Positions 34,605 through 48,064 of a DNA stretch of 64,000 nucleotides are shown piece by piece. Every line of letters starts with the position of its first letter. The first letter of the stretch is position 1. Source of the stretch: Plantago major (lineage: Eukaryota; Streptophyta; Magnoliopsida; Lamiales; Plantaginaceae); contig CM048842.1 in assembly GCA_026545765.1 (NCBI GenBank), positions 42,045,431-42,109,430 on the forward strand, read 5' to 3'. The notes below the pieces were generated by a model, which worked only from the letters and a program-made list of their open reading frames with translations, had not been told where the DNA came from and did no database searches. Both the position numbers and the translations under genes were made by a program.

Positions 34605-35800
34605 CCAAGTTCGAATGATGATACAACAGTTGAATTGGACTGTACCAAGGTTAAGACAAAAACATTTAGTTTTCTAAAAGATGCTCCAATCTTTGTAAAA
34701 GAAAATGGTGATAAGACCAAAACTTTCAAGAAAACTTTGGTCTGTCAATTTTGTTTTAAAATTGGTGATAAGAAGCCTTTTTGCTATCTTTACAGAAAAT
34801 CCTTGGCTAAACGTCAAAGAGTGTTCAGAAAATGTTGAGAATACTGAGAAAGTCTGTGTTAAAGACTCAAGTTCTAAGGTTACCAGTGTTAAATCAACAG
34901 TTGTCTGAACATCTTCTGACAAATCCCGTAAAGTTGTCAAGAAAGCTTGGAAACCAAAATCAGATCTTGTGTGTTATATTTCTTTGTCAGCTATCAGTTC
35001 TAACAATGCAGGACTAGGGTACTTCGATAGTGGATGCTCCAAACACATGACTGGTACTAAGGATTATTTAAAGGATAATATTGCTCAAACATCTGGTTTG
35101 GTTAACTATGGTTATAGCACACTAAGGACAACACTTGCCAAATCAAGATCTTCTGATGAATCTGATGACAATGAACCATCTGCACAGTTTGATGAACATG
35201 TAACTGGATCAAGACTGAGCAAAATGGTTGTTGGCGAGACTGTTGATTTAACATTATATCAGGCTAACCCCTTAACTACTCATATGTGTGAAGTTAAACA
35301 TATACTTAAGTATATCTCTGGCACTGCAAAGCTTGACCTCATTGGGTTTAGTATTTCAGACTGGGCAGGTGATGTTGATGATTGAAAATCCACCAGTGGT
35401 GGTTATTTTTATCTAGGTAGAAACTTGGGATCATGGTATAATAGAAAACAGAATTGTGTTTCCTTATCTACCGCTGAATTTGAATATGTGGCTACATGTA
35501 GTTATGTCACTCAATTAATTTGGTTAAAAAATGTGATAAATGACTATGGTCTTACGAGTGACATGCTGCTTATTTTCTGTGATAACCTCAGTGCCATGTA
35601 CATTTCTAAGAAAATGGCCCAACATGGTTGTACCAAGTATATAGATATAAGGTATCACTTTCTTAGGGACTTAGTTAATTTGCAAGTTGTTGATCGATAT
35701 CCTGCATATAGAAACCAATAACCAACTTGCTGCTAAACCCCTAGATTCTGAGAGATTCTTCAGTCTTAGGAGATCTCTTGGTCTGTGCACAATATGATCT
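34605..35800 (+). pseudogene. Element A protease and RNase H remnants, integrase and RT deleted
   Basis: After a broken zinc-finger region (VCQFCFKIGDKK), the protease motif FDSGCSKHMTGT appears near 35025. Within about 170 bp the sequence is already at the RT C-terminal and RNase H part (VKHILKYISGTAKLD, then KSTSGGYFYLGRNLGSW, STAEFEYVA and CDNLSAMYISK). Integrase and the RT core are therefore gone. A stop at 35383-35385 interrupts RNase H. Confidence 0.8.
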
Positions 35801-36919
35801 AAAGTGTTGCATCACTGTTGACTTAACATCACAGTCCAACAGTGATTTTTGTTTGTGATGTGTGTTCTTGCTTATCTGAAGTCTTCGTGGTTTCTAAGTC
35901 TTTACTTTTCTTTTTTTAGGCGGGTGAATTATGCATCTTGCTTGATGAGAGTACTTGGAAAGTTCTTTGGGTCTTAATACTGGTGTGTAGCACATTCTTC
36001 TTTCTCTCTTGCCTTACTGCAGTCTCTTTGTCATGGAAGCAAAAAATATGGAAAAAGAGACCAACGGAGGCCATTGCAAAAGAGCCCAATGAAGGCCAAA
36101 TGGAAAAGGAGCCCAATAGAGGCATATTGTTTACATTATGTTTGTTGGCAATCTCTGGGTTTCTCACAATTCCTTAAACTATGGGATTTTGACTCTCTAA
36201 GACTACATTGAGTCCTTTTGTGAAACTTAAACAGAGCCCAACACTTGCTTCTTGTTTTTAAACTCTGCAATTATGTGCTTCTCTCTCTTCTCCCTTTGTG
36301 TGCTACTTATCAGTTGACAGTCCAGTGTTTCTATGTTAAGCATTTTCTCCTCAAGTGAGATACTGCATCTACGTAACTTGTCATTTCTTTTTCTTTTTCT
36401 TTCTTCTTCTTGTCAGAGTTGGTGGTTGCCTTGAGGGGGGGTGGAAATCTGTTCTGTGTATTTAAAGTTTTGGATTCTTTTAGGTAGAGTCACTTTTGGT
36501 TCTACTATAGCTCGGGAAACATGTTTTGTCACTCAAGCCATGATATCAGGAGTCTTGCGAAAATAAGAACTTCTACCACTCTTTGGTATTTTTTGATTAT
36601 TTCCGCAGCGTACTTAGTTTGATATATTGTTTCTCTAAAAATCCTATTTTTTTTGTGCTTGAGATACTACGAGAGTTTGTTTTAACTACAGATACGCAGA
36701 ATCTTTGCCAAGCCAAACACCTCCTCCTATTGGTTTCGTTTCACACATAATCACCTACTCAAATAGGTGTAATCATTCCAACTGTTGCAACCTTGGAAAC
36801 CGGTGTAAATTTATTGGGACTATCTCTCTTTAAATAACCACACTCATTACCCCAGCCACAATCATTCCACCAATTCTCATTCTTCTTCACTACTTGCTTG
36901 AAACCAAACTCCTTCTGCC

Positions 36920-38702
36920 ATGGACAGTCTTGCTCAAGCTGCGGAAATAGTTGGTTCTTCCTCTACGAAAAATCCCAAGGTCCCCATTGTTCCTTACCCC
37001 CCATCCTCAAACTCCTCCCATGAAATCTCTGACAACCCGAATTCGAAAAACTCTGTTAATCCAACCATAGTTGAAGAAATTGCTTCTGGGTTTGATGAGG
37101 AGGGTTCTTTCCAGTTGAAGAGGAGGAAACTTAATTTTAATGAGGTTGGATCAACCTTGGATAAACCTACAATGCCAAACCTTAATTCACCAAAAGAAAG
37201 CATACAAGTGCAAAATTCAGGGGGGAGATCGTCAAATTGATGGTCAATTCACAGATGTTAGTGAGGAATCACTTGGTGAGATAAAGGCTAAAGCTCTGAA
37301 AAGGCAGGCAATCAATAAGCAAAAGGCTAAGGAAGCTTTCTTCAAGAGAATTGAATATGAAGCACTTGAAGTTGAAGCATCATCGGCGTCGGATTCACAT
37401 GAATTACTGGGTGAAGAAGATAATGTGGTAACTGAAGATTTACAGGGGAAGAAGATGATGAGGATTCACGAGATTCAGACTATGAACAATCTCAGGAACA
37501 AGCTAATGCTATGTCTGTTGATTCAACAGTTGCACCAACTAATGATGCGGCTAATGATTTATCTGAGGTACATGTACCATCCTCTCCTTTCTCTACTTTT
37601 GATGATCCTGCTTACAATCATACCTTCTTTAGTTAGGCAATTGAGGAATCTTGGTCTTCTTTCAGTCATAGACCTATTTTGACCGAAAAAATTATTGTGG
37701 AGAATAGCTTTAAACAGCATAATCTGTATGATTTTTTTTACCAAAAGGGTTTTATAAGAACTGTGGAAGGACTTGATCCATGTACCCACAGTTATTCGAG
37801 AATTCTATCGTAATCTGTCTCCTCACTTTGCTACCCCTGACTCACCCAAGTTGGGAAAAGCCTATCTTAGAGGATATGTGTATGAATTCTCCCCAGAAAA
37901 GATAAATGATTTTCTGGGAACACCCAATGTTGAAGAAACAGCTCTAGAAGTAAGTATTGATGAAGTTGCTCAGGTGTTGACTGGTATTCTAGGAGTTGTG
38001 TGGCGTTCTAATTTTCCGACTAAATCACTTATAGCCATGATGGCAGTCTTGTTTCGTGTGTGCATTTACAACTGGCTTCCAACTACCAACAGTAATCATG
38101 TATCGTCAAGTGTGGTCGTGTTGCTGTATAAGTTGAAACTTGGCTTGAATGTTAATTTAGGTCAAAGGGTGTTTGATCATCTAGGAAACTTCTCAAGCAA
38201 AAGTGATGTGGGGAATCTTATGTATCCTTCAATGTTGTATGGTTATCTGACTGATGATGGTTTTACTAAGAATAACAATGAGGTGGTGCTGAAGGAATTC
38301 AAGAGGATTAAGGTTACTCATCAAATTCTAACCACAGACAGAGTTCACGATCTTCCTTGGAAGGCACAAGCAGCTCCCATACCCATTCCAGCTCCACCTG
38401 TAGGAGCTGCTTCAGCTGCTGCTTCAACATTTCTATTTCCACATCTTCCTAGACAACTTAATCAATTTGAGCAATCAGTGGTGGATCAGATTCAAGCTTT
38501 GGATGATAGAATTCAGGTTATGTTTGTCAGCGCAGAAGTCTTGTGGAGTTGCTTTCCTCTCAACAAGGGGGAGAAAATGATGTTGATGTTGCAAATGCTA
38601 AGAACAATGCTGAATACATTGAGGGAAACTCTGGTGAAGAAGAGGAAGTTGAATGAAATATTTGCTTTTCTGTTTGCTTTTATTTTGGAACTTGGTTTAT
38701 AA
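36920..38702 (+). pseudogene. Element A env-like ORF, broken
   Basis: An extra ORF between pol and 3' LTR, as in SIRE/Maximus Copia elements. It starts MDSLAQAAEIVGSSSTKNP (36920) and changes frame near 37220 and 37500. From 37773 the frame is open for about 300 codons and contains VIREFYRNLSPHF, YLRGYVYEFSPEKINDFLG and a C-terminal proline/alanine-rich then coiled region. This is the putative plant transposon protein domain found in such env-like ORFs. Its function is unproven. Confidence 0.7.
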
Positions 38703-38862
38703 TATTGAAGTCTTTTCAATTTCTATTTTTTATTAAACTTGTGTTAAGTTTGATCTTCTATTAAGGGGGAGTAAAACTTTTAGTTTTTCTTTTGTTTTGC
38801 GTATTTGTCTGCTCTTGCTCTATCTTTATAGGTATTGTGAAGAAAGGCAATAAGTGGGAGAT

Positions 38863-38913
38863 TGAAAGTTCATTGTTTGTACGATGTTACATCAACAATT
38901 AACTTAATAACTC
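38863..38913 (+). repeat. Element A 3' LTR, first 51 bp only
   Basis: Matches the start of the 5' LTR (GTACGATGTTACATCAACA) and stops where element C's LTR begins. The remainder must lie beyond element C, outside the window. Confidence 0.8.
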
Positions 38914-40467
38914 TATTAGGAATATCTGTTTAGATTTTGATCAGCAACCTAATGACTTATCTTAGCTCAGAAGGGTGGTTAGTACTCTTGGTTCACTTGA
39001 ACACTGTAAAAGAGGAAAATCACTAAGTATGTTAGTCTAGCAAATCTTGTATAGGATGTTAGGTCTCTGAATGTAATTTTTATATCTTCGAAGAAGACCA
39101 AGGAGAAGGCATCCAGCATGAGAGTTCAACCATTTCTGAAGTTTTGAAGACTGCACAAGATTACTGAAGACAATGGTCATCAGATACCTATGTCCAGATA
39201 TCTTTGATAAACAAGTGTTTCTCAATAAACAAGTTTTGCAAAAGATATCTGAGAACACAAGGTTTCTGAACAAGGAAAAATGCCCACAGATATCTACACT
39301 CAGATATCCTGGATAAAACTATGTTTCTGGGAAACAATGTTTCAACAGGTATCTGGAGATGTGAAGGTTTCCGGAAAGGGACATGCAATGCTTCAAAAAG
39401 CGTGCATAGTTCCGTTGGCACTGCAGGACAAAAATAGTACTACAATGCAATAAATGCACAGACAGAGACATCTGAACAAAAGAGGAAATCTCTTAAAAGA
39501 GACAACGTCTTCTGCAGTACTATTTTCAGATATCAATAGTTTGAATTTCATTAAGCCTAACGGATACTATTCAAATTGCATGATTTTCAACTATAAATAT
39601 CATCACTTAGAATGCTTGAAAGACACACACTCTATAAATATCAACACCTTGAACTTACATAACTAACTTATTTCTTTCAAGCATACAAGCCTTCAACCTA
39701 CTTACTCTTTAGCTTACAGTTGCGATTAAGCTTTTGAATCCTAAGTAGCACGAAAGTTCTAAGTGTCCTAATCCTTAACAAGCATTGCTATCTGTGAAGG
39801 AGTTGAATCAAAAGATCAAGTATCTGAGTTTCATTCTCCAGAACATTTAACATAGACTTAGGTCAGTAAAGAACATATCACCACACATTGTGAAGTGTGT
39901 TAAGTGATTCTTGTTCTATAGAGTATTCCTACATAACTGAGAAAGTTATTAAGACTACTCACCTGACAAACTACTTTAACCAACACCTTAAACGGCGTGG
40001 AGTACAGGAAGTACTTAGTTTGGGAAACTAAGAAATAACTCCAAGGTTACTGAGTATAGGAAGTACTTGGTTGGGAGCCGGGGAATAACTCAGGGGGGAC
40101 ACTTGGTTGGGAACCTAGTGTATTTAGGAATCGAGAGAAGATATTTGTAAGGTGAACTCAATTATCTGTCTTAGTGGATTCTAGGTCTGAGAAAGGCCGA
40201 AGTGGATTAGTTGAAGGATTACGCCACCTTCAGATACCACTATGAAGATCAGTGTTATCTACTTTCTGCAACTTATTACTTGCTTTATTTACCTTGCTGA
40301 GTATTTACACACATCTTGCTGAGCACGTGCAGTTATCACAAAAAAGTCTTCCGCTCTCTGAAATTATGTATCAGATATCTGAGAATTTGTGTTTATCGAC
40401 AAAAGTTGTAAATTACTATTCAACCCCCCCCCCCCAGTCTTTTTCTTTGTCGTTATCTGGACCAACA
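38914..40467 (+). repeat. Element C 5' LTR
   Basis: Begins TATTAGGAATATCTG, aligning with TGTTAGG of the element B LTR after a deletion of about 26 bp near the start and a G-to-A change in the terminal TG. Ends CTGGACCAACA. Contains a run of 12 C at 40424-40435 and many CAGATATC words. Confidence 0.8.
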
Positions 40468-40469
40468 AG

Positions 40470-40482
40470 TGGTATCAGAGCA
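40470..40482 (+). other. Primer-binding site of element C
   Basis: TGGTATCAGAGCA, complementary to the 3' end of initiator methionine tRNA, two bases after the LTR. Confidence 0.9.
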
Positions 40483-40585
40483 GAAGGTTCCCAAGCCTTC
40501 TGCACTGAACCTAGATCCCAGATAAGTGCCCACTAACTGCTTTTCACCTACAATTGATTTGTCTGTTTAGTGTGTTTGCTGCAGG

Positions 40586-40747
40586 ATGTCTTTAAGTGAC
40601 GTTCCAATTCTCAAGCCAGAGAATTATGAGAAATGGAAGAACAACATGATGTTCCACCTAGTAGCCATCAGTGATGAAATGATCGAAGTAATAAAGAATG
40701 GCCCCATAGTCATTCAACAACTCAAGCAGGTTGTGGAGGTTTCTAAT
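40586..40747 (+). pseudogene. Element C gag, N-terminal part (interrupted by element B)
   Basis: Starts MSLSDVPILKPENYEKWKNN and runs open to VVEVSN, where element B is inserted. It is nearly the same as the start of element B gag (MSPSDAPVLKPENYEKWKNN). The rest of the frame is found from 55922. Confidence 0.85.
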
Positions 40748-42075
40748 TGTTAGGAAATTTGTTAGATATTTTGTCAGAAATATCTGTTTAGATTTTGATC
40801 AGCAACATGATGACTTATCTTAGTATCAGAAAGGTGATTAGTACTCTTGGTTCACTTGAACATTGTAAAAGAGGAAACCCACTACGTATGATAGTCTAGC
40901 TAATCTTGTATAGGATGTTAGGTCTCAAAATGTAATTTTTATTTTATGAAGAGAAGACCAAGAAGAAGACATCCAAGCAGAACAAGCTCAACGACATTGA
41001 AGACTTGAAGAAACTGCACAAGATTACTGAAACAGTTTTTCAGATACCTTAGCCAGATATCTTAAAGACACAAATAGTTTTAAACAAACTGTGTCACAAG
41101 AGATATCTGAGAAATGAAAGGTCTATCTGAAAATAAGGAAAGTGTCCACAGATATCTATTCTCAGATACCTTGAGCTTTAACCACATTTCTGAAACAAAA
41201 ATATATATATTGCAAACAAAGTTGTTTCAATAAAAGTGGTATCTGAAGATTGAAGATAAGGACGTGCAAAGAATCAGATAATACTAGTCTCTGATACAAA
41301 GCATAGTTCCGTTGGCACTACAGGACAAAAAGTTTAGTACAATGCATTTAATGCACGGATAGAGATGTCTGAACAAAAGCAACGGCAGCTTCTGAAGAAG
41401 AAGACAAAACCTGCTACAGTACTATACACAGAGCTATCTGATTAACTGAAAAGTTATTAAAGAAGCTCATCTGACAACTCAAACCAAAACCAACACCATC
41501 ACTGGCGTGGAGTACAGGAAGTACTTAGTTTGAAAAATCAGGGAACAACTCCAAGGTTAACGGAGTATAGGAAGTACTTGATTTGGGTAACTAAGGAATA
41601 ACTCCAAGGTTATTGAGCACAGGAAGTACTTAGCTTGGGAAGCTAGGGAATAGCTCAAAAAGGTTTCTGAGTACAGGAAGTACTTGGCTGTGAAAGCCGG
41701 TGAACAACTCAGGGGGAACATTTGGTTGGGAACCATCTGTTTAAGGAAGCTTAGAATAGGATTTTTGTAAGGTGACCTCAATTATCTATTCTAGTGAATT
41801 CTAGGTCTTTGGAAGACCGAAGTGGATTAGTTGGAGGATTACGCCACCTCCAGATACCACTATACTTGCTGTGTTATTTACTTTTCTTACATTTCAACAC
41901 ACACACACACACTTTTAACTGCTTTTGCACTTATCTATCTTAAGTCTTCCGCTCGATTCTAAGTATCGGATATACTCGAGATATCGAGAAATAGTGTTTA
42001 TTGACAAAAGTTTTAAAAGACTATTCACCCCCCCCCCCCCTCTAGTCTTTTACTTTGCCATTATCTGGACCAACA
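40748..42075 (+). repeat. Element B 5' LTR
   Basis: 1328 bp. Compared with the 3' LTR it lacks about 390 bp in the middle (junction near 41425), a part also present in element C's LTR. C-run of 13 at 42028-42040. Confidence 0.88.
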
Positions 42076-42077
42076 AG

Positions 42078-42090
42078 TGGTATCAGAGCA
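42078..42090 (+). other. Primer-binding site of element B
   Basis: TGGTATCAGAGCA, two bases after the LTR end, complementary to initiator methionine tRNA. Confidence 0.92.
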
Positions 42091-42188
42091 GGAGGTTCAC
42101 AAGCCTTCCAAGATGAACCTAGATCCCAGATAGGTGAAGGAACTTTGTCCATTTTCGAGGACTATTTAATTTGTGTGTTAAGTGCAGA

Positions 42189-44334
42189 ATGTCTCCGAGT
42201 GATGCACCCGTTCTCAAACCAGAGAATTACGAGAAATGGAAAAATAACATGATGCTCCACCTTGAAGCCATAAGTGACGAAATGATCGAAGTGATAAAGA
42301 ATGGCCCAATAGTCATTCAACAACTCAAACAATTCCTGGAGGTTTCTAATGGTAGAGACAGAGATCAAAGCGAAGGATCTTCACAAACCGATGCGTCAAC
42401 AAGTGGGAGATCTACTAGTCAAGTTATTTACGAACCAAAGCCCAGAGAACTCTGGACATCGGAAGATGCCAAGAGGAATCGTCTGGATGGTCAAGCTCAT
42501 AATATCATCATCAAATCGACACCTGAGCATATACAGTGTAAACTGTGGGGTGCTAAAACGGCAAAAGTTGCCTGGCAACTGATTGAAGAAATCTGTGCCG
42601 GAACTGAGAAAACCAAAGAAAACAAGTTCGAAGTTCTCAAGTTGAAATTTCAAAATTTCAAACAAGGACCCACTGAAACTCTGAAAGAACTTGATTTCAG
42701 ATTTACCACTCTCATGAGTGATATGGCAAGATTGGGAAAGCAGATACTCGGTCGTAAAAGATTAAGACTATTGTCAGAAGTCTTAATCACAACTGGGAGC
42801 ATACCAAATTCTTTTATTTTAACCAAGGAATGCCAAATATCACTCCAGTGGAACTCTTCTCAGATCTTGCTACGGTAGATTATGAGACAACACAAAGAGA
42901 ACAAAACACCTGAAAAGTTGCAGAATGTTGCTCTAGTTGCTCAAGGAACTTCTGAAAAGAAGAAAAGCAAGGAAGAGACTGAGGATGCTCTTGCTGCAAA
43001 GCAAATGAGCAAATATGTCAGTCGAGAAATTGAGAGAACAAAAGCCAAAGAAGTGAAAAAGCATCTAGCTCAAACTATCACCAAGACAAAATATATGCAA
43101 AGCTCATTGAACAAGCCATTTCGAAAGCATCATGTACCTTGAGGAAGCGTAAATTGAAAGCGACATCTGCTTCTATTGTCGTAAACCAGCCACTTCAAGA
43201 AGGATTGTCCGCCTTCAACAAACTAAGGACGGTGACAAGAAAGATAGAAGAATCTTCAAGAAGCGTAAAGCTTTGTTAGCTGAAGAAAGAAAGAAAATCC
43301 AAATTCAACTGGATGCTCTAGACGTTGAGACAGATTCTGAAGATGACAATTCAGATGACTTAACCTTACCATCACCAGAATTATGTGGAGTTACTCATGA
43401 TATAATCGACTTCGGCCTCAAGAAGAATGAAATGTGGAGTTCTTTGAAATTGACGGTCCAGACATCTCTAACATAGAAATCTGTCTTATGGCTGATGAGG
43501 TAACACATACTTCTTGTTATACTTATGAAAGTGATGAAGAAGAAATAAAAGATCTAGAAAATCTCAGAAAAAAACTTGACATCTATGAAAGAGAAATTTC
43601 TAATGATCCGAGCTAGAGCCGAAAATCTTGAAGAAGAAAAGAATTCTCTTGCAAAGGAAAATTCTCAATTAGTTAAGATATCTGAGAAAAAGGATGCTGA
43701 AAATGCATTTCTCAAAGCTCAGATATCTGAGACTGAAAAGTCACATAAAGAAGCAATGGTGAATTTAAAGAAATATGAAGATCTTCTTTCTGAGAACAAG
43801 GAACTCAAGAAGAAAGAATTATCTTTTCAATCTTATGCCAAAGCTAGTGACACTCTTACTGAAGTACAATCTTACCTAAGAGATCCTTCAGAAAAGAAAG
43901 GACTTGGGCTGAATACACAGACAGATTGTTCTATCACTCTGAATAAGAGTAAGGAAAGAAGAACATTTGTAAGTACTCAGCAAGATGGTTCCCATGCAAT
44001 CTATAGTATCGGTGAGAAGACGAAGATTGTTGACAAAGGAAAGGCAGTTGCGACTAAACCTTTGTGGGAAAAACAAGTCAAAAACAAAACTGTTGGGCAC
44101 GTCTCTGAAAAGAAACACAACACTGAAAAGTGTAAACACCCACAGTGCTATGTCTCTCAAAAGGGTAGAATTGCAGGAGCTGGCAAATTCTCCCATGTCA
44201 CTTTTTCTGGAAAGAAATTGGACCAACCAGAGACTAGAAAAGCTGCTGAGAAAAGATCTCAGATAGCTTCAAGTGCTCGAAACGGTATTGGCTATAAAGG
44301 CATCAGGAAACGACTTGCTTATGAATACAAATAG
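42189..44334 (+). pseudogene. Element B gag region, broken
   Basis: ATG 42189 (MSPSDAPVLKPENYEKWKNN). Gag domain words include WGAKTAKVAWQLIEEICAG and KENKFEVLKLKFQNFKQGP. The frame shifts near 42745 and again around 43140, where a zinc knuckle (CFYCRKP) is damaged compared with element C. A long lysine/glutamate-rich coiled coil (43590-43830) and a basic tail follow. Together these correspond to the element C ORFs at 55922-57969. Confidence 0.8.
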
Positions 44335-44700
44335 GAGCAAGAACGATGGCTAAAGGCTAGAATTGCTCAAAGCAATTATCAGAAGTGGAAGTTAAATCAA
44401 GCCACTGAAAATCTGAATGCCAGGGCTAGAAGAAATCTGGCAAGGAAAGCTAAGTTTGCTGAAAAGCAAACTCAGAAACCTGACAGGTATCTGAAAGCAC
44501 CAAATGGAGCACCTAGGAACACACCAAGGAAGAAAATAATTCTCAATAATGATAATCATTCAATTAGAATTCCTCCTTATGTTCCTATCAGACAAAAGAA
44601 TGTTCCAAGGAAATTCATCCAAAAATGGATTCCCTCTTGGAAGATTGTTTAGTCTGATGGTTCCAATTGTAAATTGAGAACCTAATCTCCCCTTTCTGTT

Positions 44701-47700
44701 GTGTGCAATGCTTCCTGGACTAAAGCACAATGGCTATTTGATAGTGGATGCGGAAAGCACATGACAGGAGACAAAGCAAATCTGGTCGATTACAAAGCTT
44801 GCAACACTGGACCAGATATCATATTTGCTGGAGGAGAATTAAATCCCTCTCTGGGATTTGGCAACGTCAAATTGGGAACATTAACAATCACTGACGTATT
44901 AAATGTTAAGGATTTGAAATATAATCTATTTAGCATGAGCCAGTTTGCAGACAAGGGTTTTACTATAAAATTCAAAGCAAAATACTGCAAACTAATTGAC
45001 AATGAGTCAAAGCAGACAGTCTTGGTTGCTCGACGGAAAGGCAGTCTTTATGTTGCCGATTGGGCATCTGCCACAACTGAAGAATGTCTCATGGTGAGTC
45101 AATCTGGTCACAGAGAAGAGCACTGGTTATGGCACAAAAGAATGAGTCACTTGAACTTCAAAACTCTGAACAGACTTGCCAAGAAAGAGTTAGTGGTTGG
45201 CCTTCCCAGAACATCTTTCAGAAAGGATGGTATCTGTTCTGCCTGTCAGATTGGGAAACAATCTAAGATCTCTTTCAAGTCCAAAATCAGACACTCTAGT
45301 GTTAGACCACTGCAACTATTACACATGGATCTTTTTGAATCATCTGTAACTAGTTATGCAGGAAAGAAGTATGGTCTGGTTGTTGTATATGACTTCTCCA
45401 GATTCACTTGGGTTGTCTTTCTGAAACACAAATCTGATGCCAGGGTGGAGATACCAAACTTGCTGAAAAAGCTTGAAATCATGAAAAATGACAAGGTATC
45501 TGCAATCAGAATAGACCAAGGTACTAAGTTTGTCAACCAGTACATAAAAGAGTTTTGTACCTGCAAAGGTATACAACACCAACTTTCCTCTGTAAGAACA
45601 CCTCAACAAAATGGTGTTGCAGAAAGGAAAAACAGAACCCTTAAAGAAGCTGCAAGGACGATGCTAGCTGACACTGAAATAAGTGAAATTTATTGGGTTG
45701 AAGTCAGAAACACGACTTGCTACACTCGTAATGATGCTTGATAAACAAACACCATGACAAGACCCCTTATGAAATCTTGGTTGGTAGACCCCCTAATATC
45801 AAACATCTGAGAGTATTTGGTTGTAAATGTTTTGTTCTAAACAATGGGAAAGATTATCTGAGAACATTTCAACCAAAGGCAGATGAAGGTGTATTTCTTG
45901 GTTATTCCACGAATAGCAAAGCCTACAGAATTTACAACAAAAGAACAAAGAAAATTGAAGAAACAGTTCATGTTGTATTCTATGAAGGAAGTAAGAAAAC
46001 ACCTCCTAATGATGAACTCTCAGAAAGGTTCAAAGAACTATTGCCGAGGGATTCTGAAGAAGAATCCTCAGAAAGGAGAAATATCATTATGGAAAGTGAG
46101 GATGACTTTGACGTAGAAAAGCATGAAGTGCCTAGTAACAACAAGATGACTCACAAACATGATGAAGAATTTCCTATGCAACTTCCAGAAATGGAAACTG
46201 AAGATGTTCATCATGAAGCTATCTCTGGAAACAATCTCTCTGAAAGACATGTTCCAGATAGCTCAAACACTGAGCAAGTGTCAGACATTAATTGCCCTTC
46301 TGAGGAGAAAAATGTCTTAGATACTGAAATAGTATCAAATCAAAATCCTAGTGATTCACATTCAAATCATTTGGATATTGATCCTACTAGCACTGAACCT
46401 ATGATAAGATGGATCAAGGATCATCCTGCAAAAGATGTGATTGGACCAATTAATCAAGGTGTTAGGACTAGGAGAGCAATAGCTGAAAATGCTAATTCTC
46501 TCTTTGGATGTTTCATCTCAAATATTGAACCTAAAAATATAGAAGAAGCATTAGGAGACCAAGACTGGATCTCTGCAATGCAAGAAGAGTTGGATCAATT
46601 TGAGAGAAACAAAGTCTGGAAACTAGTTCCATTTGTAGAAGGAATATCTGTGATTGGAACTAAATGGGTTTTCAGAAACAAAATGAATGAATCTGGTGAA
46701 ATAGCCAGAAACAAAGCAAGATTGGTTGCCAAGGGATTTACCCAGACTGAAGGCTTAGATTTTGATGAGTCATATGAACCAGTTGCCAGATTGGATGCAA
46801 TAAGACTCTTTCTAGCCTTTGCAGCTCATAAAGATTTTAAAGTTTATCAGATGGATGTCAAAAGTGCATTCTTGAACGGTGAACTTGCAGAAGAAGTTTA
46901 TGTTGAGCAACCACCGGGCTTTGAAGTTTCCTCAGAAAGTAGAATGGTCTATAAACTACAGAAAGCTCTGTATAGATTGAAACAGGCTCCAAGAGCATGG
47001 TATGACACTTTGGCCAAATACCTTCTGGAAAGTAGTTTCAAGAAAGGTAAAGTTGATAAAACTTTATTTACCTTAAATCATGACGGGAAACTACTCTTAG
47101 TTCAAGTATATGTTGATGACATCATATTTGGATCTAAGGACAAGCAACTTTGTAATGACTTTGCAAATCTCATGAAAAGCAAATTTGAGATGAGCATGAT
47201 GGGAGAAATGAATTATTTTCTAGGATTGCAAGTCAAGCAACTCAATGATGGAATATTCATTCGTCAAACAAAGTATGCAAAAGATATGCTCACAAAATTC
47301 AATCTTAAGCCTTCTGAAAAGAATGCTAAGATACCTATGAGCATTGGAACCAAAATGACCTATACTGAATCAGATAAGAGTGTTGAAGAACATAAGTATA
47401 GGAAATTGATAGGTTCACTACTTTACCTCACTGCAAGTAGACCTGATATTCAATACGCCGTTGGAGTGTGTGCTAGATTTCAGACAAATCCGATGCAAAC
47501 ACACTACAACATTGCTATGAAAATATTAAGGTATGTAAAAGGTACAGTAGATGTAGGATTGTGGTATCCTAAAGAATGCGGATTGAGTTTAGCTGGGTAC
47601 TCAGACGCTGATTATGCTGGATCACTACTTGATAGGAAAAGCACCTCAGGAACTTGTCAGTTTCTGGGTACTAGACTTATCTCGTGGTTTAGCAAGAAGC

Positions 47701-48062
47701 AAAAATCAATTGCAACTTCTACCACAGAGGCTGAATATATTGCTGCTGGTTGTTGTGCAACACAAATTCTGTGGATACAACAACAACTTAAAGACTATGG
47801 ACTCGATGAGAAGAAAACTCCTATTTTCTGTGACAACACAAGTGCTATTGCGATTACACAGAATCCTAAATTTCATGCCAGAACAAAGCATATTGATGTT
47901 AGACATCACTTCATCAGAGACCATGTTGAAAAAGGCAATATAGAGATACTCAAGATTGGCACTGAAGACCAACTTGCAGATATCTTCACTAAGCCACTAC
48001 AAGAAAGTAGATTCTTAGCCTTAAGACATAGTCTTGGACTAATGGAACTACCAATGAATTGA
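44701..48062 (+). pseudogene. Element B pol: protease, integrase, reverse transcriptase, RNase H
   Basis: Two long frames joined by one frameshift near 45738. The first has protease FDSGCGKHMTGD, the GAG-pre-integrase zinc region (WHKRMSHLNF, CSACQIGK) and integrase (HMDLFESS, IRIDQGTKF, PQQNGVAERKN). The second, 774 codons and uninterrupted, has RT ([39 protein letters not shown]) and RNase H ([48 protein letters not shown]). Integrase has GTKF where element C has GTEF. The stop is at 48060-48062. Apart from the single frameshift, this is the best preserved coding region in the retroelement stack. Confidence 0.9.
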
Positions 48063-48064
48063 AA

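Larger units (their letters stand above)
26457..38913 (+). mobile_element. Element A: SIRE-type Ty1/Copia retrotransposon, heavily nested and decayed
   Basis: The 5' LTR starts TGAAAGTTCACTATTTGTAC at 26457; the 3' LTR starts TGAAAGTTCATTGTTTGTAC at 38863, right after a purine-rich tract (AATAAGTGGGAGA), and is cut off at 38914 by element C. Between lie primer site, gag, damaged pol and an env-like ORF in SIRE order. Inserted in it are a solo LTR (26914-28109), a CACTA element (28380-31663) and another solo LTR (33237-34604). All coding parts contain stops or frameshifts. Confidence 0.85.

Noticed and set aside
36425..36450. Polypurine tract and LTR start (TTGAGGGGGGGTGGAAA)
   Set aside because: No sequence following it matches any LTR in the window, and element A's 3' LTR clearly starts at 38863.
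42162..42665. Minus-strand and alternative-frame ORFs over element B gag
   Set aside because: The plus-strand gag frame matches element C and known Copia gag words; the others are shadows.
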